DNA of 64,000 nucleotides from a bacterium. GTDB taxonomy: Bacteria; Bacillota; Bacilli; Lactobacillales; Streptococcaceae. The notes beneath the pieces are model-generated. The model saw only the letters and a program-made list of their open reading frames with translations. It ran no database searches and had not been told where the DNA came from. The position numbers were made by a program, and so were the translations under genes. The stretch is taken from the NCBI GenBank assembly GCA_905221115.1, contig CAJNBX010000003.1, positions 95,377 to 159,376 of the forward strand. The letters are read 5' to 3'. Position 1 is the first letter of the stretch, and every line of letters begins with the position of its first letter. This document shows, in pieces, positions 9,734 through 18,122 of this stretch.

Positions 9734-10726
9734 CTACAAAATATTTTCGTAAGTATCGCGAACTTCTTGAGGCCAAACACTTGTTTGCACCTCTCCGATG
9801 TGTTTCTTGCGAAGTAGGAACATAGCCATACGAGATTGTCCAATTCCTCCACCGATTGTCAATGGGAATAGGCCATTCAACAAAGACTTGTGCCATTCCA
9901 ATTCCAAGCGGTCTTCATCACCTGTGATTTTCACCTGACGGCGAAGAGTTTCTTCATCCACACGGATTCCCATAGAAGATAGCTCAAAGGCTCCACCTAA
10001 AGACTCATTCCAGACAAGAATATCACCATTCAGACCCTTGTAGCCATTCTCAGACTCGCTTGTCCAGTCATCATAGTCTGGTGCACGTCCATCGTGAGGT
10101 TTACCGTCTGGTAATTCACCACCGATACCAATCAAGAAGACTGCTCCAAATTCTTTACAAATAGCATTTTCACGTTCTTTCGGAGTCAAGTCTGGGTAGC
10201 GTTCTACCAACTCTTCCGTATGGATGAAAGTGATTTGTTTTGGCAAGACAGACTCGATATCATAGCGGGCTTCTACTGCTAGCTCAGTCAGGCGAATAGC
10301 CTTATAAATCTTCTCAACTGTTTCTTTTAGATAAGCGAGGTTACGCTTACCATTTGGGATAACCTTCTCCCAGTCCCACTGGTCAACATAAACAGAGTGA
10401 GTCGCATCCAGCGAATCTTCATCTGGACGAAGGGCCTTCATGTGGACAAAAAGACCTTCACCCTCACCAAAACCAAAACGAGCCAAGGTATGGCGTTTCC
10501 ATTTAGCAAGTGAGTGCACTACTTCATAAGTAGCGTCAGGGATTTGGAGAACCTTGACCGATACGGCATTCTCCACACCTGATAAATTATCCTGCATCCC
10601 GTCACCGACTCTACTCAAGATAGGGCCTTGAACTTCGACAACTTCTAGTTTATCTTTCAAGTACTGGGTAAAAGTGTTTTTGACAAAGGAAATTTCTTCT
10701 TGTTGATGGATAAAACTTTTCTTCAT
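9734..10726 (-). CDS. asnA: Aspartate-ammonia ligase (asparagine synthetase A)
   Basis: Ammonia-dependent asparagine synthetase in the cytoplasm, a class II aminoacyl-tRNA-synthetase-like fold. It has 330 residues, as usual. Recognisable segments are [42 protein letters not shown] and the C-terminal [14 protein letters not shown]. The start [11 protein letters not shown] has GAGGAG 6-7 nt upstream. It is monocistronic, bounded by its own terminator and that of the BI-1 gene. I saw no T-box leader; the space upstream is too short. Confidence 0.95.
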   Translation of the reverse strand: MKKSFIHQQEEISFVKNTFTQYLKDKLEVVEVQGPILSRVGDGMQDNLSGVENAVSVKVLQIPDATYEVVHSLAKWKRHTLARFGFGEGEGLFVHMKALRPDEDSLDATHSVYVDQWDWEKVIPNGKRNLAYLKETVEKIYKAIRLTELAVEARYDIESVLPKQITFIHTEELVERYPDLTPKERENAICKEFGAVFLIGIGGELPDGKPHDGRAPDYDDWTSESENGYKGLNGDILVWNESLGGAFELSSMGIRVDEETLRRQVKITGDEDRLELEWHKSLLNGLFPLTIGGGIGQSRMAMFLLRKKHIGEVQTSVWPQEVRDTYENIL

Positions 10727-10796
10727 AAACTACTCCTCAAAAAATTAATTAAAAGCATTATACACCTATTTTCAAGAAAAGGAAAGAGCAAATACG

Positions 10797-10827
10797 AAAA
10801 AAATCAGTGTCACTCAAAACACTGATT
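10797..10827 (-). terminator. Terminator of the BI-1 family gene
   Basis: Minus strand ATCAGTGT, loop, ACACTGAT, then TTTTTTT. Confidence 0.9.
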
Positions 10828-10838
10828 TCATAGACCTT

Positions 10839-11522
10839 CTAGTCATTGCGACCGAAGATACGTAAAATACTTAGGAAGAGATTGATAAAATCAAGATAGA
10901 TACTAAGAGCCATTGACACAACCCAACCTGTCGCTACACGGCCTTGTGATTGTTCATAAGCGAGACGAATTCTTTGGTTGTCCCAAGCAATCAACCCTGA
11001 GAAAACCAAAACCATGGCTACGCTAATCATATAATCAAAGAAACCGCTAGCCAAGAAAACATTGACTACCATAGCAATCAGCAAACCGATGAGAGCTGCC
11101 ATCATAGCCCGACCAAGGCCACTCAAATCTTTCTTGGTGAACATACCGACTGCCGCCATGACAAAGAAGAGAAGGGCGCTTGATACAAAGGCAGATAAAA
11201 CTGTACCTGGAGTATAGAAGGCTACCACAAAACTGAGGGTAAAGCCGTTTAATACTGAGTAAAGTAAAAATACTGGAAGAGCCGCTGGACTATTCTTTGA
11301 AGCCATGCTACTGGCAACGAAAACCAAGGCCAACTCCGCAAATGTTGCAATGGTCAACCAGAGACGCCCCTGCATCAAAAAGTAAACCAACTGAGACTGA
11401 AAGACCGTCAACATAAGGCCTGATACTAAAGCGGATAATCCGATCCCCAGACCAACAAAGGCATAAACCTTAGCGTAAAATTGATTGAGACCTGCACGGT
11501 CGTGAATAATAGTGTGATTCAT
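10839..11522 (-). CDS. Bax inhibitor-1/YccA family membrane protein
   Basis: A 227-residue protein with seven predicted membrane helices, of the BI-1/YccA/YetJ (TMBIM) family. Members conduct Ca2+ or modulate membrane proteases in the few cases studied. The C-terminal SIYLDFINLFLSILRIFGR is the conserved family ending. The start MNHTIIHDRAG has an AAAAGGAGAAAAG-type site just upstream. It is a single-gene unit with a strong terminator. Physiological role in streptococci not established. Confidence 0.9.
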   Translation of the reverse strand: MNHTIIHDRAGLNQFYAKVYAFVGLGIGLSALVSGLMLTVFQSQLVYFLMQGRLWLTIATFAELALVFVASSMASKNSPAALPVFLLYSVLNGFTLSFVVAFYTPGTVLSAFVSSALLFFVMAAVGMFTKKDLSGLGRAMMAALIGLLIAMVVNVFLASGFFDYMISVAMVLVFSGLIAWDNQRIRLAYEQSQGRVATGWVVSMALSIYLDFINLFLSILRIFGRND

Positions 11523-11576
11523 CTTTTCTCCTTTTCTATGAATGGCTTTCCTTGATTATAACAAAGAAAGTTAAAA

Positions 11577-12317
11577 TTAGCTTAAATGGAAAATCAAAAT
11601 ACCAGCTGCAACTGCAACATTCAAACTCTCCGCCTGCCCCTTCATACTAATGTGGACCAACTGGTCTGCACTTTCAGCCATGAGGGAACTAATTCCTTGA
11701 CCCTCATTTCCCATGACTAGTACAAAATTTTCTATAGGAGGCAGTTCTCTGTAATCAACAGAATCTTTAGATAGAGTTGTTGCTAGCACTGGGATATCTG
11801 TCTCTTTGGTTTCTTTAAGAAGCGCTTGACTAGACATCCGGTAAATAGGCAGATGAAAATGACTGCCTTGCATGGAACGTAAGGTCTTGAGACTGTAGAT
11901 ATCTGCCGACTTTTCTGAAACAATCACTCCAGTAAAGCCTGCTGCATCCGCAGTCCGAATGATAGTTCCCACATTACCAGGATCTTGCACATCTTCCAAA
12001 AACAAGAACTTGCCCTGATTAAAGTCAGCTTGCCCTACTTCTTCTTTTTGAACCACCGCAACAATTCCCTGTGGGGTCTGAGAATCTGCCAAATCTAGCA
12101 AAATTTCCTCTGACACCCAGACAGTTTGCGGAAACGAGGCTAACTGATCTCGGTAATTTTCTAGGGCAAAGATTTTCTCAATCGTCACTCCAGCTTGAAC
12201 AGCTTCTTCAAACAAGTGCCAGCCTTCAATCAAATAAGCAGACTTGCGGTATTTTTTTTGGTGTAATTTCTTGGCATTTTTTACCACAGAATTGGCTTTT
12301 GAGGTTATAATAGTCAT
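11577..12317 (-). CDS. SpoU/TrmH-family RNA methyltransferase
   Basis: A 246-residue RNA 2'-O-ribose methyltransferase. An N-terminal substrate-binding domain (about 1-95, starting MTIITSKANSVVKNAKKLHQ) is followed by a trefoil-knot SPOUT domain with VQDPGNVGTIIRTADAAGF, LVMGNEGQGIS and SLNVAVAAGILI, the three SpoU motifs. The target is probably rRNA, the exact nucleotide unknown. I chose the ATG at 12317 rather than an upstream TTG/GTG because a TATAAT box ends 6 nt before it and homologues start here. It has no ribosome-binding site, so the transcript is probably leaderless. Confidence 0.88.
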   Translation of the reverse strand: MTIITSKANSVVKNAKKLHQKKYRKSAYLIEGWHLFEEAVQAGVTIEKIFALENYRDQLASFPQTVWVSEEILLDLADSQTPQGIVAVVQKEEVGQADFNQGKFLFLEDVQDPGNVGTIIRTADAAGFTGVIVSEKSADIYSLKTLRSMQGSHFHLPIYRMSSQALLKETKETDIPVLATTLSKDSVDYRELPPIENFVLVMGNEGQGISSLMAESADQLVHISMKGQAESLNVAVAAGILIFHLS

Positions 12318-12332
12318 AGAAATATTATAACA
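12304..12332. promoter_or_regulatory. Face-to-face overlapping promoters of the methyltransferase and acylphosphatase genes
   Basis: GTTATAATA (12304-12312) and TATTATAAC (12323-12331) form a perfect 9-bp inverted repeat. The left arm supplies a plus-strand -10 (TATAAT 12306-12311) for the acylphosphatase gene. The right arm supplies a minus-strand -10 (TATAAT 12329-12324, with TGT before it) for the methyltransferase gene. Each transcript would run across the other promoter. Confidence 0.6.
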
Positions 12333-12350
12333 CAATCAAAGGGGTTTGGT

Positions 12351-12629
12351 ATGCAAAAGGTTAGAATGATTGCCCAAGGTAGGGTGCAAGGAGTCGGCTT
12401 TCGTTGGGGTGTTTACAGCTTGGCACTTGAAATTGGTGGCATCACAGGTCGGGTATGGAATAACGACGATGGCACAGTGGAAATCTTAGCCCAAGCAGAC
12501 TCATCTGCTATCATGGCGAAATTTATCCAAGAAATCCGCAAAGGACCCACACCTTTTTCAAAAGTCAGCTACTTAGATGTCAAACTGAGTAACTTTCCTC
12601 CTTACCCTGACTTTAAAATCGCAAATTAA
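12351..12629 (+). CDS. acyP: Acylphosphatase
   Basis: A 92-residue cytoplasmic enzyme that hydrolyses carboxyl-phosphate bonds such as acetyl phosphate. The signature MIAQGRVQGVGFRWGVY supplies the catalytic arginine, and GRVWNNDDGTVEI supplies the asparagine. The start has AAGGGG 7-8 nt upstream. It lies 77 nt before yidC on the same strand, an arrangement seen in other streptococci. Confidence 0.95.
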   Translation: MQKVRMIAQGRVQGVGFRWGVYSLALEIGGITGRVWNNDDGTVEILAQADSSAIMAKFIQEIRKGPTPFSKVSYLDVKLSNFPPYPDFKIAN

Positions 12630-12706
12630 GTCTCTAGAACTATTGTATATTTTGTAAAAAAACAGTAGAATAGAAAGGTATAATTTTTAAAGAAGGAATA
12701 AAAACA

Positions 12707-13633
12707 GTGAAATCTATTAAACGTTTTGCACTCTCGGCTATGGGAGTGGCTATGTTGCTAGTCTTGACTGGCTGTGTTAGCGTCGATAAAGCCACAGGAA
12801 AGCCAATAGGATTTATTTGGAATACTATCGGAGCGCCTATGGCTGAAGCTATCAAGTACTTCGCTACTGATCAAGGTCTAGGCTTTGGTGTCGCTATCAT
12901 CATCGTAACCATTATCGTGCGCTTGATTATCTTGCCACTTGGTATCTACCAATCATGGAAGGCAACGCTTCACTCTGAAAAGATGAACGCCCTCAAGCAC
13001 GTCCTTGAGCCACACCAAACACGTCTCAAGGAAGCGACTACTCAAGAAGAAAAACTCGAAGCCCAACAAGCTCTCTTTGCCGCTCAAAAAGAACACGGTA
13101 TCAGCATGTTTGGTGGTGTAGGATGTTTCCCTATCCTCCTTCAAATGCCTTTCTTCTCTGCTATCTACTTTGCTGCCCAACATACTGAAGGTGTTGCTCA
13201 AGCAAGCTACCTAGGCATTCCTCTAGGCTCTCCAAGTATGATTTTAGCTGCCTGCGCTGGTGTTCTTTACTATCTTCAATCACTCCTTTCACTTCACGGA
13301 GTAGAAGATGAAACGCAAAGAGATCAAATCAAGAAAATGGCTTACGTGAGCCCAGTCATGATTGCCGGCTTCTCCCTCATCTCACCAGCTAGTGTCACAC
13401 TTTATTGGGTTGTCGGTGGTTTCATGATGATTCTCCAACAGTTTATCGTCAACTATATCGTTCGTCCAAAACTTCGCAAAAAAGTCCGTGAAGAACTGGC
13501 GAAGAACCCACCAAAAGCAAGTGCTTTCTCTAAACCAAGTGGACGAAAAGACGTTACCCCTGAACAACCAACTGCTATCACAAGCAAGAAGAAACACAAA
13601 AATCGCAACGCTGGAAAACAACGTTCGAGATAA
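12707..13633 (+). CDS. yidC: Membrane protein insertase YidC (lipoprotein form)
   Basis: A 308-residue member of the YidC/Oxa1/SpoIIIJ family that inserts and folds proteins in the membrane, with or after Sec. A signal peptide with lipobox LTGC (Cys at about residue 23) is followed by five predicted membrane segments. The hydrophilic-groove arginine is likely in IIIVTIIVRLIILPLG. The C-terminal tail is very basic (KKKHKNRNAGKQRSR). The start codon is GTG at 12707 with AGAAGGA 9 nt upstream; a TATAAT box lies at 12679-12684. Streptococci have two YidC proteins; this is the one beside acylphosphatase, not the rnpA-linked one. Confidence 0.93.
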   Translation: MKSIKRFALSAMGVAMLLVLTGCVSVDKATGKPIGFIWNTIGAPMAEAIKYFATDQGLGFGVAIIIVTIIVRLIILPLGIYQSWKATLHSEKMNALKHVLEPHQTRLKEATTQEEKLEAQQALFAAQKEHGISMFGGVGCFPILLQMPFFSAIYFAAQHTEGVAQASYLGIPLGSPSMILAACAGVLYYLQSLLSLHGVEDETQRDQIKKMAYVSPVMIAGFSLISPASVTLYWVVGGFMMILQQFIVNYIVRPKLRKKVREELAKNPPKASAFSKPSGRKDVTPEQPTAITSKKKHKNRNAGKQRSR

Positions 13634-13640
13634 GAAGAAA

Positions 13641-13670
13641 AAGGCTTAGCTAGTTTGCTAAGTCTTTTTT
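13641..13670 (+). terminator. Terminator of yidC
   Basis: AAGGCTTAGC, loop TAGTTT, GCTAAGTCTT, then TTTT. Confidence 0.9.
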
Positions 13671-13677
13671 GCAAGTC

Positions 13678-13828
13678 ATACTCTTCGAAAATCAAATTCA
13701 AACCACGTCAGCTTCGCCTTGCCGTATATATGTTACTGACTTCGTCAGTTCTATCTACAACCTCAAAGCAGTGCTTTGAGCAACCTGCGGCTAGCTTCCC
13801 AGTTTGCTCTTTGATTTTCATTGAGTAT
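13678..13828 (+). repeat. BOX element (A-B-C form)
   Basis: A nearly complete BOX: boxA ATACTCTTCGAAAATC to GCCTTGCCGTA, boxB with ACTGACTTCGTCAGT and CTCAAAGCAGTGCTTTGAG, boxC ending TTTTCATTGAGTAT. It lies between two converging genes (yidC and pflA). Confidence 0.9.
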
Positions 13829-13830
13829 CA

Positions 13831-13860
13831 AAAGCCCGATGTTTCCATCAGGCTTCTTTT
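13831..13860. terminator. Bidirectional terminator between yidC and pflA
   Basis: AAGCCCGATG, loop TTTC, CATCAGGCTT, followed by CTTTTTT on the plus strand and by TTTTGATA on the minus strand. It directly abuts the pflA stop. Confidence 0.8.
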
Positions 13861-14655
13861 TTATCCATGTACACGTTTCATATAGTCTTGGTAACTTTCG
13901 GTATCCATGAGTTTTTTAGCGTTCTTGACGCGATCTGCTGTTGGTGGTTTAACCCCTTCGAGGGAATAAGGAATTCCCAATTCACGCCATTTAAACTCAC
14001 CCATAGTATGATAGGGCAGAATTTCAAACTTATCAACATTTTTGAGGGTCTTGACGAACTTACCAAGTTCAATCAAATCATCGTCTCTATCTGTCAAACC
14101 TGGAACTAGCACGTGGCGAATCCAGACAGGTTTTCCAATATCTGATAGATACTGGGCACAAGCCAAGATATTTTTATTGGTTTGGCTAGTGACAATCTTG
14201 TGCTGTTCTTCGTTGATTTCCTTGATATCCAAGAGGACCAAGTCAGTGACAGCCATGAGTTTGTCAAACTTCTCAAGGTAACGTGGTTTATTACGGAAAG
14301 GAAGGGCACAGGTATCCAAGGTACAGTGGATTCCTTGTTCCTTAGCCTTGGTGAAGAGGGCAATCAGGAAATCAATCTGCAAGAGGGCTTCTCCTCCACT
14401 GACTGTAATCCCACCCTTATTTCCCCAGAAACCGCGGTAGCGCAAGGCCTCTGTCAAAACATCATCTACCGTCCGTTCACGTGATTTATTGGACTCCATA
14501 GCCCAAGTGTCTGGGTTGTGGCAATACTGGCAACGCATGTGACAGCCCTGCAAAAAGACAATAAAGCGAATACCAGGCCCATCTACTGACCCAAAGCTTT
14601 CTGTCGAATGCACCATTCCTGTCACTTGTCCATAATCAATTGTTTCTTCAGACAT
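13861..14655 (-). CDS. pflA: Pyruvate formate-lyase activating enzyme
   Basis: A 264-residue radical-SAM enzyme that installs the glycyl radical on pyruvate formate-lyase under anaerobic conditions. The motif GCHMRCQYCHNPDTW carries the CxxxCxxC cysteines of the 4Fe-4S cluster, preceded by STESFGSVDGPGIRFIVF, and GGITVSGGEALLQ supplies the SAM-binding GGE. The start MSEETIDYGQ has AAGGAAGG upstream. No pfl structural gene is adjacent. A promoter and a cre-like site lie just upstream, consistent with carbon control. Confidence 0.95.
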   Translation of the reverse strand: MSEETIDYGQVTGMVHSTESFGSVDGPGIRFIVFLQGCHMRCQYCHNPDTWAMESNKSRERTVDDVLTEALRYRGFWGNKGGITVSGGEALLQIDFLIALFTKAKEQGIHCTLDTCALPFRNKPRYLEKFDKLMAVTDLVLLDIKEINEEQHKIVTSQTNKNILACAQYLSDIGKPVWIRHVLVPGLTDRDDDLIELGKFVKTLKNVDKFEILPYHTMGEFKWRELGIPYSLEGVKPPTADRVKNAKKLMDTESYQDYMKRVHG

Positions 14656-14668
14656 ATCGTTACCTTCC

Positions 14669-14698
14669 TTGAAAACGTTTTATAGTTTTATTATATCA
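14669..14698 (-). promoter_or_regulatory. pflA promoter with cre-like site
   Basis: Minus strand TGATATAAT (extended -10, hexamer 14695-14690). TTGAAAACGTTTTATA (plus strand 14669-14684) covers the expected transcription start and resembles the CcpA operator WTGNAANCGNWWNCA except at the last conserved C. Confidence 0.6.
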
Positions 14699-14780
14699 CG
14701 ACTTGAAGGAAAAACAAGATTTTTGTCTATTTTTTAGAAAGCAATCTGTTTTTCAATTTCATTTTCAATGAATTATCATT

Positions 14781-16031
14781 TTATTCTTCAAAATCAAAGC
14801 CATACAAGGTTACAAAGTAGTCCTCAGGGCGCTCTGCACGGCGGATTTGGCGGGCTTTACCTTCTTCGGTATAGAGGATTTCCGCAGAACGAAGTTTGGC
14901 GTTGTACTGGTAGCCCATTGAAAAACCGTGAGCACCTGTATCATGAATTACCAGCAAATCACCGATTTCTGTATGAGGCAGTTCGCGATTCACTGCAAAT
15001 TTATCATTGTTTTCACAGAGTGAACCAACCACATCTACCACTTCAGCTGGTCCATCTGGATGTGTCATGTTAGTAATATGATGGTAGGCTCCGTACATAG
15101 CTGGACGCATGAGGTTGACTGCTGATGCATCCACACCTAGATAGGTACGGTAGGTTTCCTTCTTATGAGTGACTCTTGTGACCAAAGCACCGTGAGGGGC
15201 TAGCATAAAACGACCCAATTCGGTGAAAATCTTAACCTGACCAAGACCTGCTGGCGTAAGGACCTCTTCATACACCTTACGAACTCCCTCACCAATCAAG
15301 GCGATATCGTTCGGCTCCTGGTCTGGACGATAGTTGACACCAATACCGCCAGAAAGATTGATAAAGTCTAGCGAAATGCCCAACTTTTCCTTGATTTCAA
15401 CAGCCAATTCAAAAAGCTGACGAGCCAACTCTGGATAATAGAGATGGGTCACGGTATTGGACGCTAGGAAGGAGTGAATCCCAAAAGTCTTGGCTCCTTT
15501 TTCCTTCAAGATGGCAAAAGCTTCAAAGAGCTGGTCCTTAGTCATGCCAAACTTAGCCTCGCCAGGATTATCCATAATATCTGTCCCCAGTTCAAAAACG
15601 CCTCCGGGATTGTAACGACAAGAAATAATTTCTGGAATGCCTGCTGCACGCTCCAGATGTTCAATATCTTCAAAGGCATCCAAGTTAATGGTCGCACCCA
15701 ATTCACGCGCATAGGCATATTCCTTATCTGGCGTATTGTTTGAAGAGAACATGATCTCAGAACCTGGAAAATCCAGTTTATGGCTCATCAAAAGCTCCAC
15801 ATAACTAGAGCAATCCACACCACAACCTTCCTCTTGGAGAATTTTCAAAATAGCTGGGGTTGGAGTAGCCTTAACTGCAAAATATTCCTTAAAGCCCTTG
15901 TTCCACGAAAAGGCTTGGTTGACGGCTCTTGCCTTCTCACGAATTCCCTTCTCATCATACAAGTGAAAGGGAGTTGGGAACTCGGCAACAATCGCTTCTA
16001 AGTCTTCTTTATTGATAAATGGTGTTTTCAT
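14781..16031 (-). CDS. lysA: Diaminopimelate decarboxylase (PLP, alanine-racemase fold)
   Basis: A 416-residue fold-III PLP decarboxylase. It most likely performs the last step of lysine synthesis, meso-diaminopimelate to lysine and CO2. The PLP lysine lies in EYFAVKATPTP, the glycine-rich phosphate loop in NLSGGIGVNY, and GSLCENNDKF supplies the active-site cysteine from the second subunit. Lysine is also the third stem-peptide residue in this group. A carboxynorspermidine decarboxylase is the alternative for this fold. The gene stands behind a terminator that separates it from purR. Confidence 0.85.
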   Translation of the reverse strand: MKTPFINKEDLEAIVAEFPTPFHLYDEKGIREKARAVNQAFSWNKGFKEYFAVKATPTPAILKILQEEGCGVDCSSYVELLMSHKLDFPGSEIMFSSNNTPDKEYAYARELGATINLDAFEDIEHLERAAGIPEIISCRYNPGGVFELGTDIMDNPGEAKFGMTKDQLFEAFAILKEKGAKTFGIHSFLASNTVTHLYYPELARQLFELAVEIKEKLGISLDFINLSGGIGVNYRPDQEPNDIALIGEGVRKVYEEVLTPAGLGQVKIFTELGRFMLAPHGALVTRVTHKKETYRTYLGVDASAVNLMRPAMYGAYHHITNMTHPDGPAEVVDVVGSLCENNDKFAVNRELPHTEIGDLLVIHDTGAHGFSMGYQYNAKLRSAEILYTEEGKARQIRRAERPEDYFVTLYGFDFEE

Positions 16032-16055
16032 AAGTTTCCTTCTATTCTATTTGCA

Positions 16056-16087
16056 AAGAAAGGCTGGGACAATCGTTCCAACCTTTA
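16056..16087 (-). terminator. Terminator of purR
   Basis: Minus strand AAAGGTTGG, loop, CCAGCCTTT, then CTTTG. The T-run is short. Confidence 0.6.
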
Positions 16088-16097
16088 GTTCTATCTC

Positions 16098-16925
16098 TTA
16101 TTTATCTTCGTCAAAGATATTACCAACCTCAACATCAATGGCTTGATTCTTGACATCAATATTGGTTACCTTCAAAAGTGACTTGTAGTCAAATTGCTTT
16201 TCACGTTCTTCTTGGGCATTGTCCGCAAAGACCGCTACACCAGCCAATTCTGAATCAAACTCACGCAAGAGGCTAATCATCCCGTTGACCGTTCCGCCAC
16301 CTTTCAAGAAGTCATCTACAATCAAGACACGGCTACCTGCCTTGAGACTACGTTTTGAAAGGAACATTTTCTCAATGCGGTCACCACTTGAACCTGATAC
16401 ATAGTTGACGCTGACAGTTGAACCTTCGGTAATTTTCAGGTCACGGCGCACAATAACAAAAGGAACATTGAGGACATTGGCAACTGCATTTGCAAGTGGA
16501 ACACCCTTAGTCGCTACTGTCATAACCGCATCAATTTTTTGGTCCATAAAGCTCTTGGCAATAATGCGACCAATATTTTTCAAGATAGCTGGTGTGCTAA
16601 GCAAATCAGACAGATATATATAACCACCTGGCAAGATACGATCGCTTTCTGACAACTTGGCACGCAAGTCTTCAACCATTTCCTTAGCATCATGGTTTGA
16701 GATTGATGGTGTAAAGATGACACCTCCGCCAGCCCCAGTCACAGTCTGGATGTGACCAATTTCGATTTCCTCAAAGGCTCGTTTGATAATCACGATATCT
16801 TCTGATATGGATGATTTAGCAGATTCATACTTTTCAGCAAAAGTATTGAGACTAGTTAGTTTATAAGGATTATTAATCAAATAGTTGGAAATGACAACCA
16901 TCCGATCACTTCTTCTTAATTTCAT
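16098..16925 (-). CDS. purR: Purine operon regulator PurR
   Basis: A 275-residue regulator of purine genes. The N-terminal winged helix (about 1-75, starting MKLRRSDRMVVISNYLINNP) is fused to a phosphoribosyltransferase-like domain (about 80-270) that senses PRPP through VLIVDDFLKGGGTVNGM. In Gram-positive cocci it activates or represses at PurBox sites. It has the usual length. Its promoter carries a PurBox-like sequence at the -35 and its 5' leader contains a degenerate BOX element, suggesting autoregulation. Confidence 0.95.
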   Translation of the reverse strand: MKLRRSDRMVVISNYLINNPYKLTSLNTFAEKYESAKSSISEDIVIIKRAFEEIEIGHIQTVTGAGGGVIFTPSISNHDAKEMVEDLRAKLSESDRILPGGYIYLSDLLSTPAILKNIGRIIAKSFMDQKIDAVMTVATKGVPLANAVANVLNVPFVIVRRDLKITEGSTVSVNYVSGSSGDRIEKMFLSKRSLKAGSRVLIVDDFLKGGGTVNGMISLLREFDSELAGVAVFADNAQEEREKQFDYKSLLKVTNIDVKNQAIDVEVGNIFDEDK

Positions 16926-16946
16926 TTCTATTTCCTATTCCATTTT

Positions 16947-17105
16947 TATTCAAAAAATCAAAAAGCAAACTAGAAAGCTGGTCGCTGACGATTCAAAACA
17001 CTGTTTTGAGGTTGTCGATAGAACTAACAAAGTCTGTAATATACCTACATATATACATACGACAAGGCGATGTTACCCTAGTTTGAAGAGATTTTCGAAG
17101 AGTAT
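16947..17105 (-). repeat. Degenerate BOX element in the purR leader
   Basis: Minus strand starts ATACTCTTCGAAAATCTC and contains TCAAAACACTGTTTTGA-type boxB sequence, but the boxC end is eroded and several segments differ. It lies inside the predicted purR 5' untranslated region. Confidence 0.75.
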
Positions 17106-17124
17106 TCATTTTTGTCTTTTACTT

Positions 17125-17157
17125 ATTATACCATATTCACATAAAAAAACGAACATT
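17125..17157 (-). promoter_or_regulatory. purR promoter with PurBox-like site
   Basis: Minus strand TGGTATAAT (hexamer 17130-17125). The plus-strand sequence AAAAACGAACATT (17145-17157) covers the -35 region and matches the PurBox pattern AWWWCCGAACWWT except for one base. Confidence 0.55.
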
Positions 17158-17191
17158 CTTATCCTAAAAAATGCTCATTTTTCTTAAATTG

Positions 17192-18118
17192 TTAATCTAA
17201 ATCTGGTTTATAGAAGGAACGATTGTCCATAGCGAAGATTTTATTGGTCATCTCTCCTTTATCCACCAAAGCCAGAGCTGTTGACATCATCATCATGCTA
17301 GCATCCAGATTATCAATCATATGGATAATCTCTGCCTCCATGATACGTGGACGAACTGGACTTCCATACTCTAGTAAACCGTGGTGGCTGAGAATAACGT
17401 GGCGAAGCAGAACGACTTCTTCCTTGGTATCATCGATGCCGAGTTCCATCACTGTCTTGGTAATTTCACTATCAATAAGAGCGATATGTCCAAGAAGATT
17501 GCCTCTGACTGTATACTCAGTCTGGTCTGGCCCCGTCAACTCGATAACTTTAGCCAAGTCATGCAACATAATTCCAGCATAGAGCAAGCTCTTATTGAGC
17601 TGAGGATAGATTTCACTAATAGCATCTGCCAAGCGCACCATGGTCGCCGTATGATAGGCCAAACCCGTTTCAAAGGCATGGTGGTTGGTCTTAGCAGCTG
17701 GATAAGAATAGAATTCCTTATCGTACTTAGTGTAGAGATTTCGGACAATTCGTTGCCAAACAGGATTCTCGATTTTGAAAACCATCTGAATCATATACTC
17801 TCGAATTTCCTTGACATCAACTGGCGACTTGACCTTAAAATCAGCTGGGTCATTGGGTTCACCAGGTTGAGGCAAGCGCAAGGTAATTTGATTGACCTGA
17901 GGGGTGTTATTATAAACTTCTCGGCGCCCTTTCATGTGGACAACCTTACCTGCAGTAAAGGCCTCAACGTTATGTGGTTGGGCATCCCAGAGTTTCCCTT
18001 CAATCTCGCCACTATCATCTTGGAAGGTAAAAGCTAGGTAATTTTTCCCAGCTCGTGTCTGTCTCAAATCAGCTGATTTGATTAGGTAAAAGCCTTCAAA
18101 CAGCTCATCTTTTTTCAT
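17192..18118 (-). CDS. yhaM: 3'-5' exoribonuclease YhaM
   Basis: A 308-residue nuclease: an N-terminal OB-fold nucleic-acid-binding domain (about 10-95, FTFQDDSGEIEGKLWDA) and an HD phosphohydrolase domain (about 135-300) with NHHAFETGLAYHT and MLHDLAKVIEL. YhaM trims 3' ends of mRNAs and is also called Cbf1 in streptococci. I placed the start at 18118 (MKKDELFEGF), where homologues begin; a longer reading runs into rmuC. It lies 4 nt after the rmuC stop and ends the operon. Confidence 0.92.
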   Translation of the reverse strand: MKKDELFEGFYLIKSADLRQTRAGKNYLAFTFQDDSGEIEGKLWDAQPHNVEAFTAGKVVHMKGRREVYNNTPQVNQITLRLPQPGEPNDPADFKVKSPVDVKEIREYMIQMVFKIENPVWQRIVRNLYTKYDKEFYSYPAAKTNHHAFETGLAYHTATMVRLADAISEIYPQLNKSLLYAGIMLHDLAKVIELTGPDQTEYTVRGNLLGHIALIDSEITKTVMELGIDDTKEEVVLLRHVILSHHGLLEYGSPVRPRIMEAEIIHMIDNLDASMMMMSTALALVDKGEMTNKIFAMDNRSFYKPDLD

Positions 18119-18122
18119 GTGA

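Noticed and set aside
10727..10796. T-box or amino-acid riboswitch before asnA
   Set aside because: Only about 70 nt separate asnA from the preceding terminator, too short, and no T-box sequence is present.
17381..18037. 218-codon plus-strand open frame opposite yhaM
   Set aside because: It is a shadow of the conserved yhaM/OB-HD coding sequence, has no ribosome-binding site and resembles no known protein.
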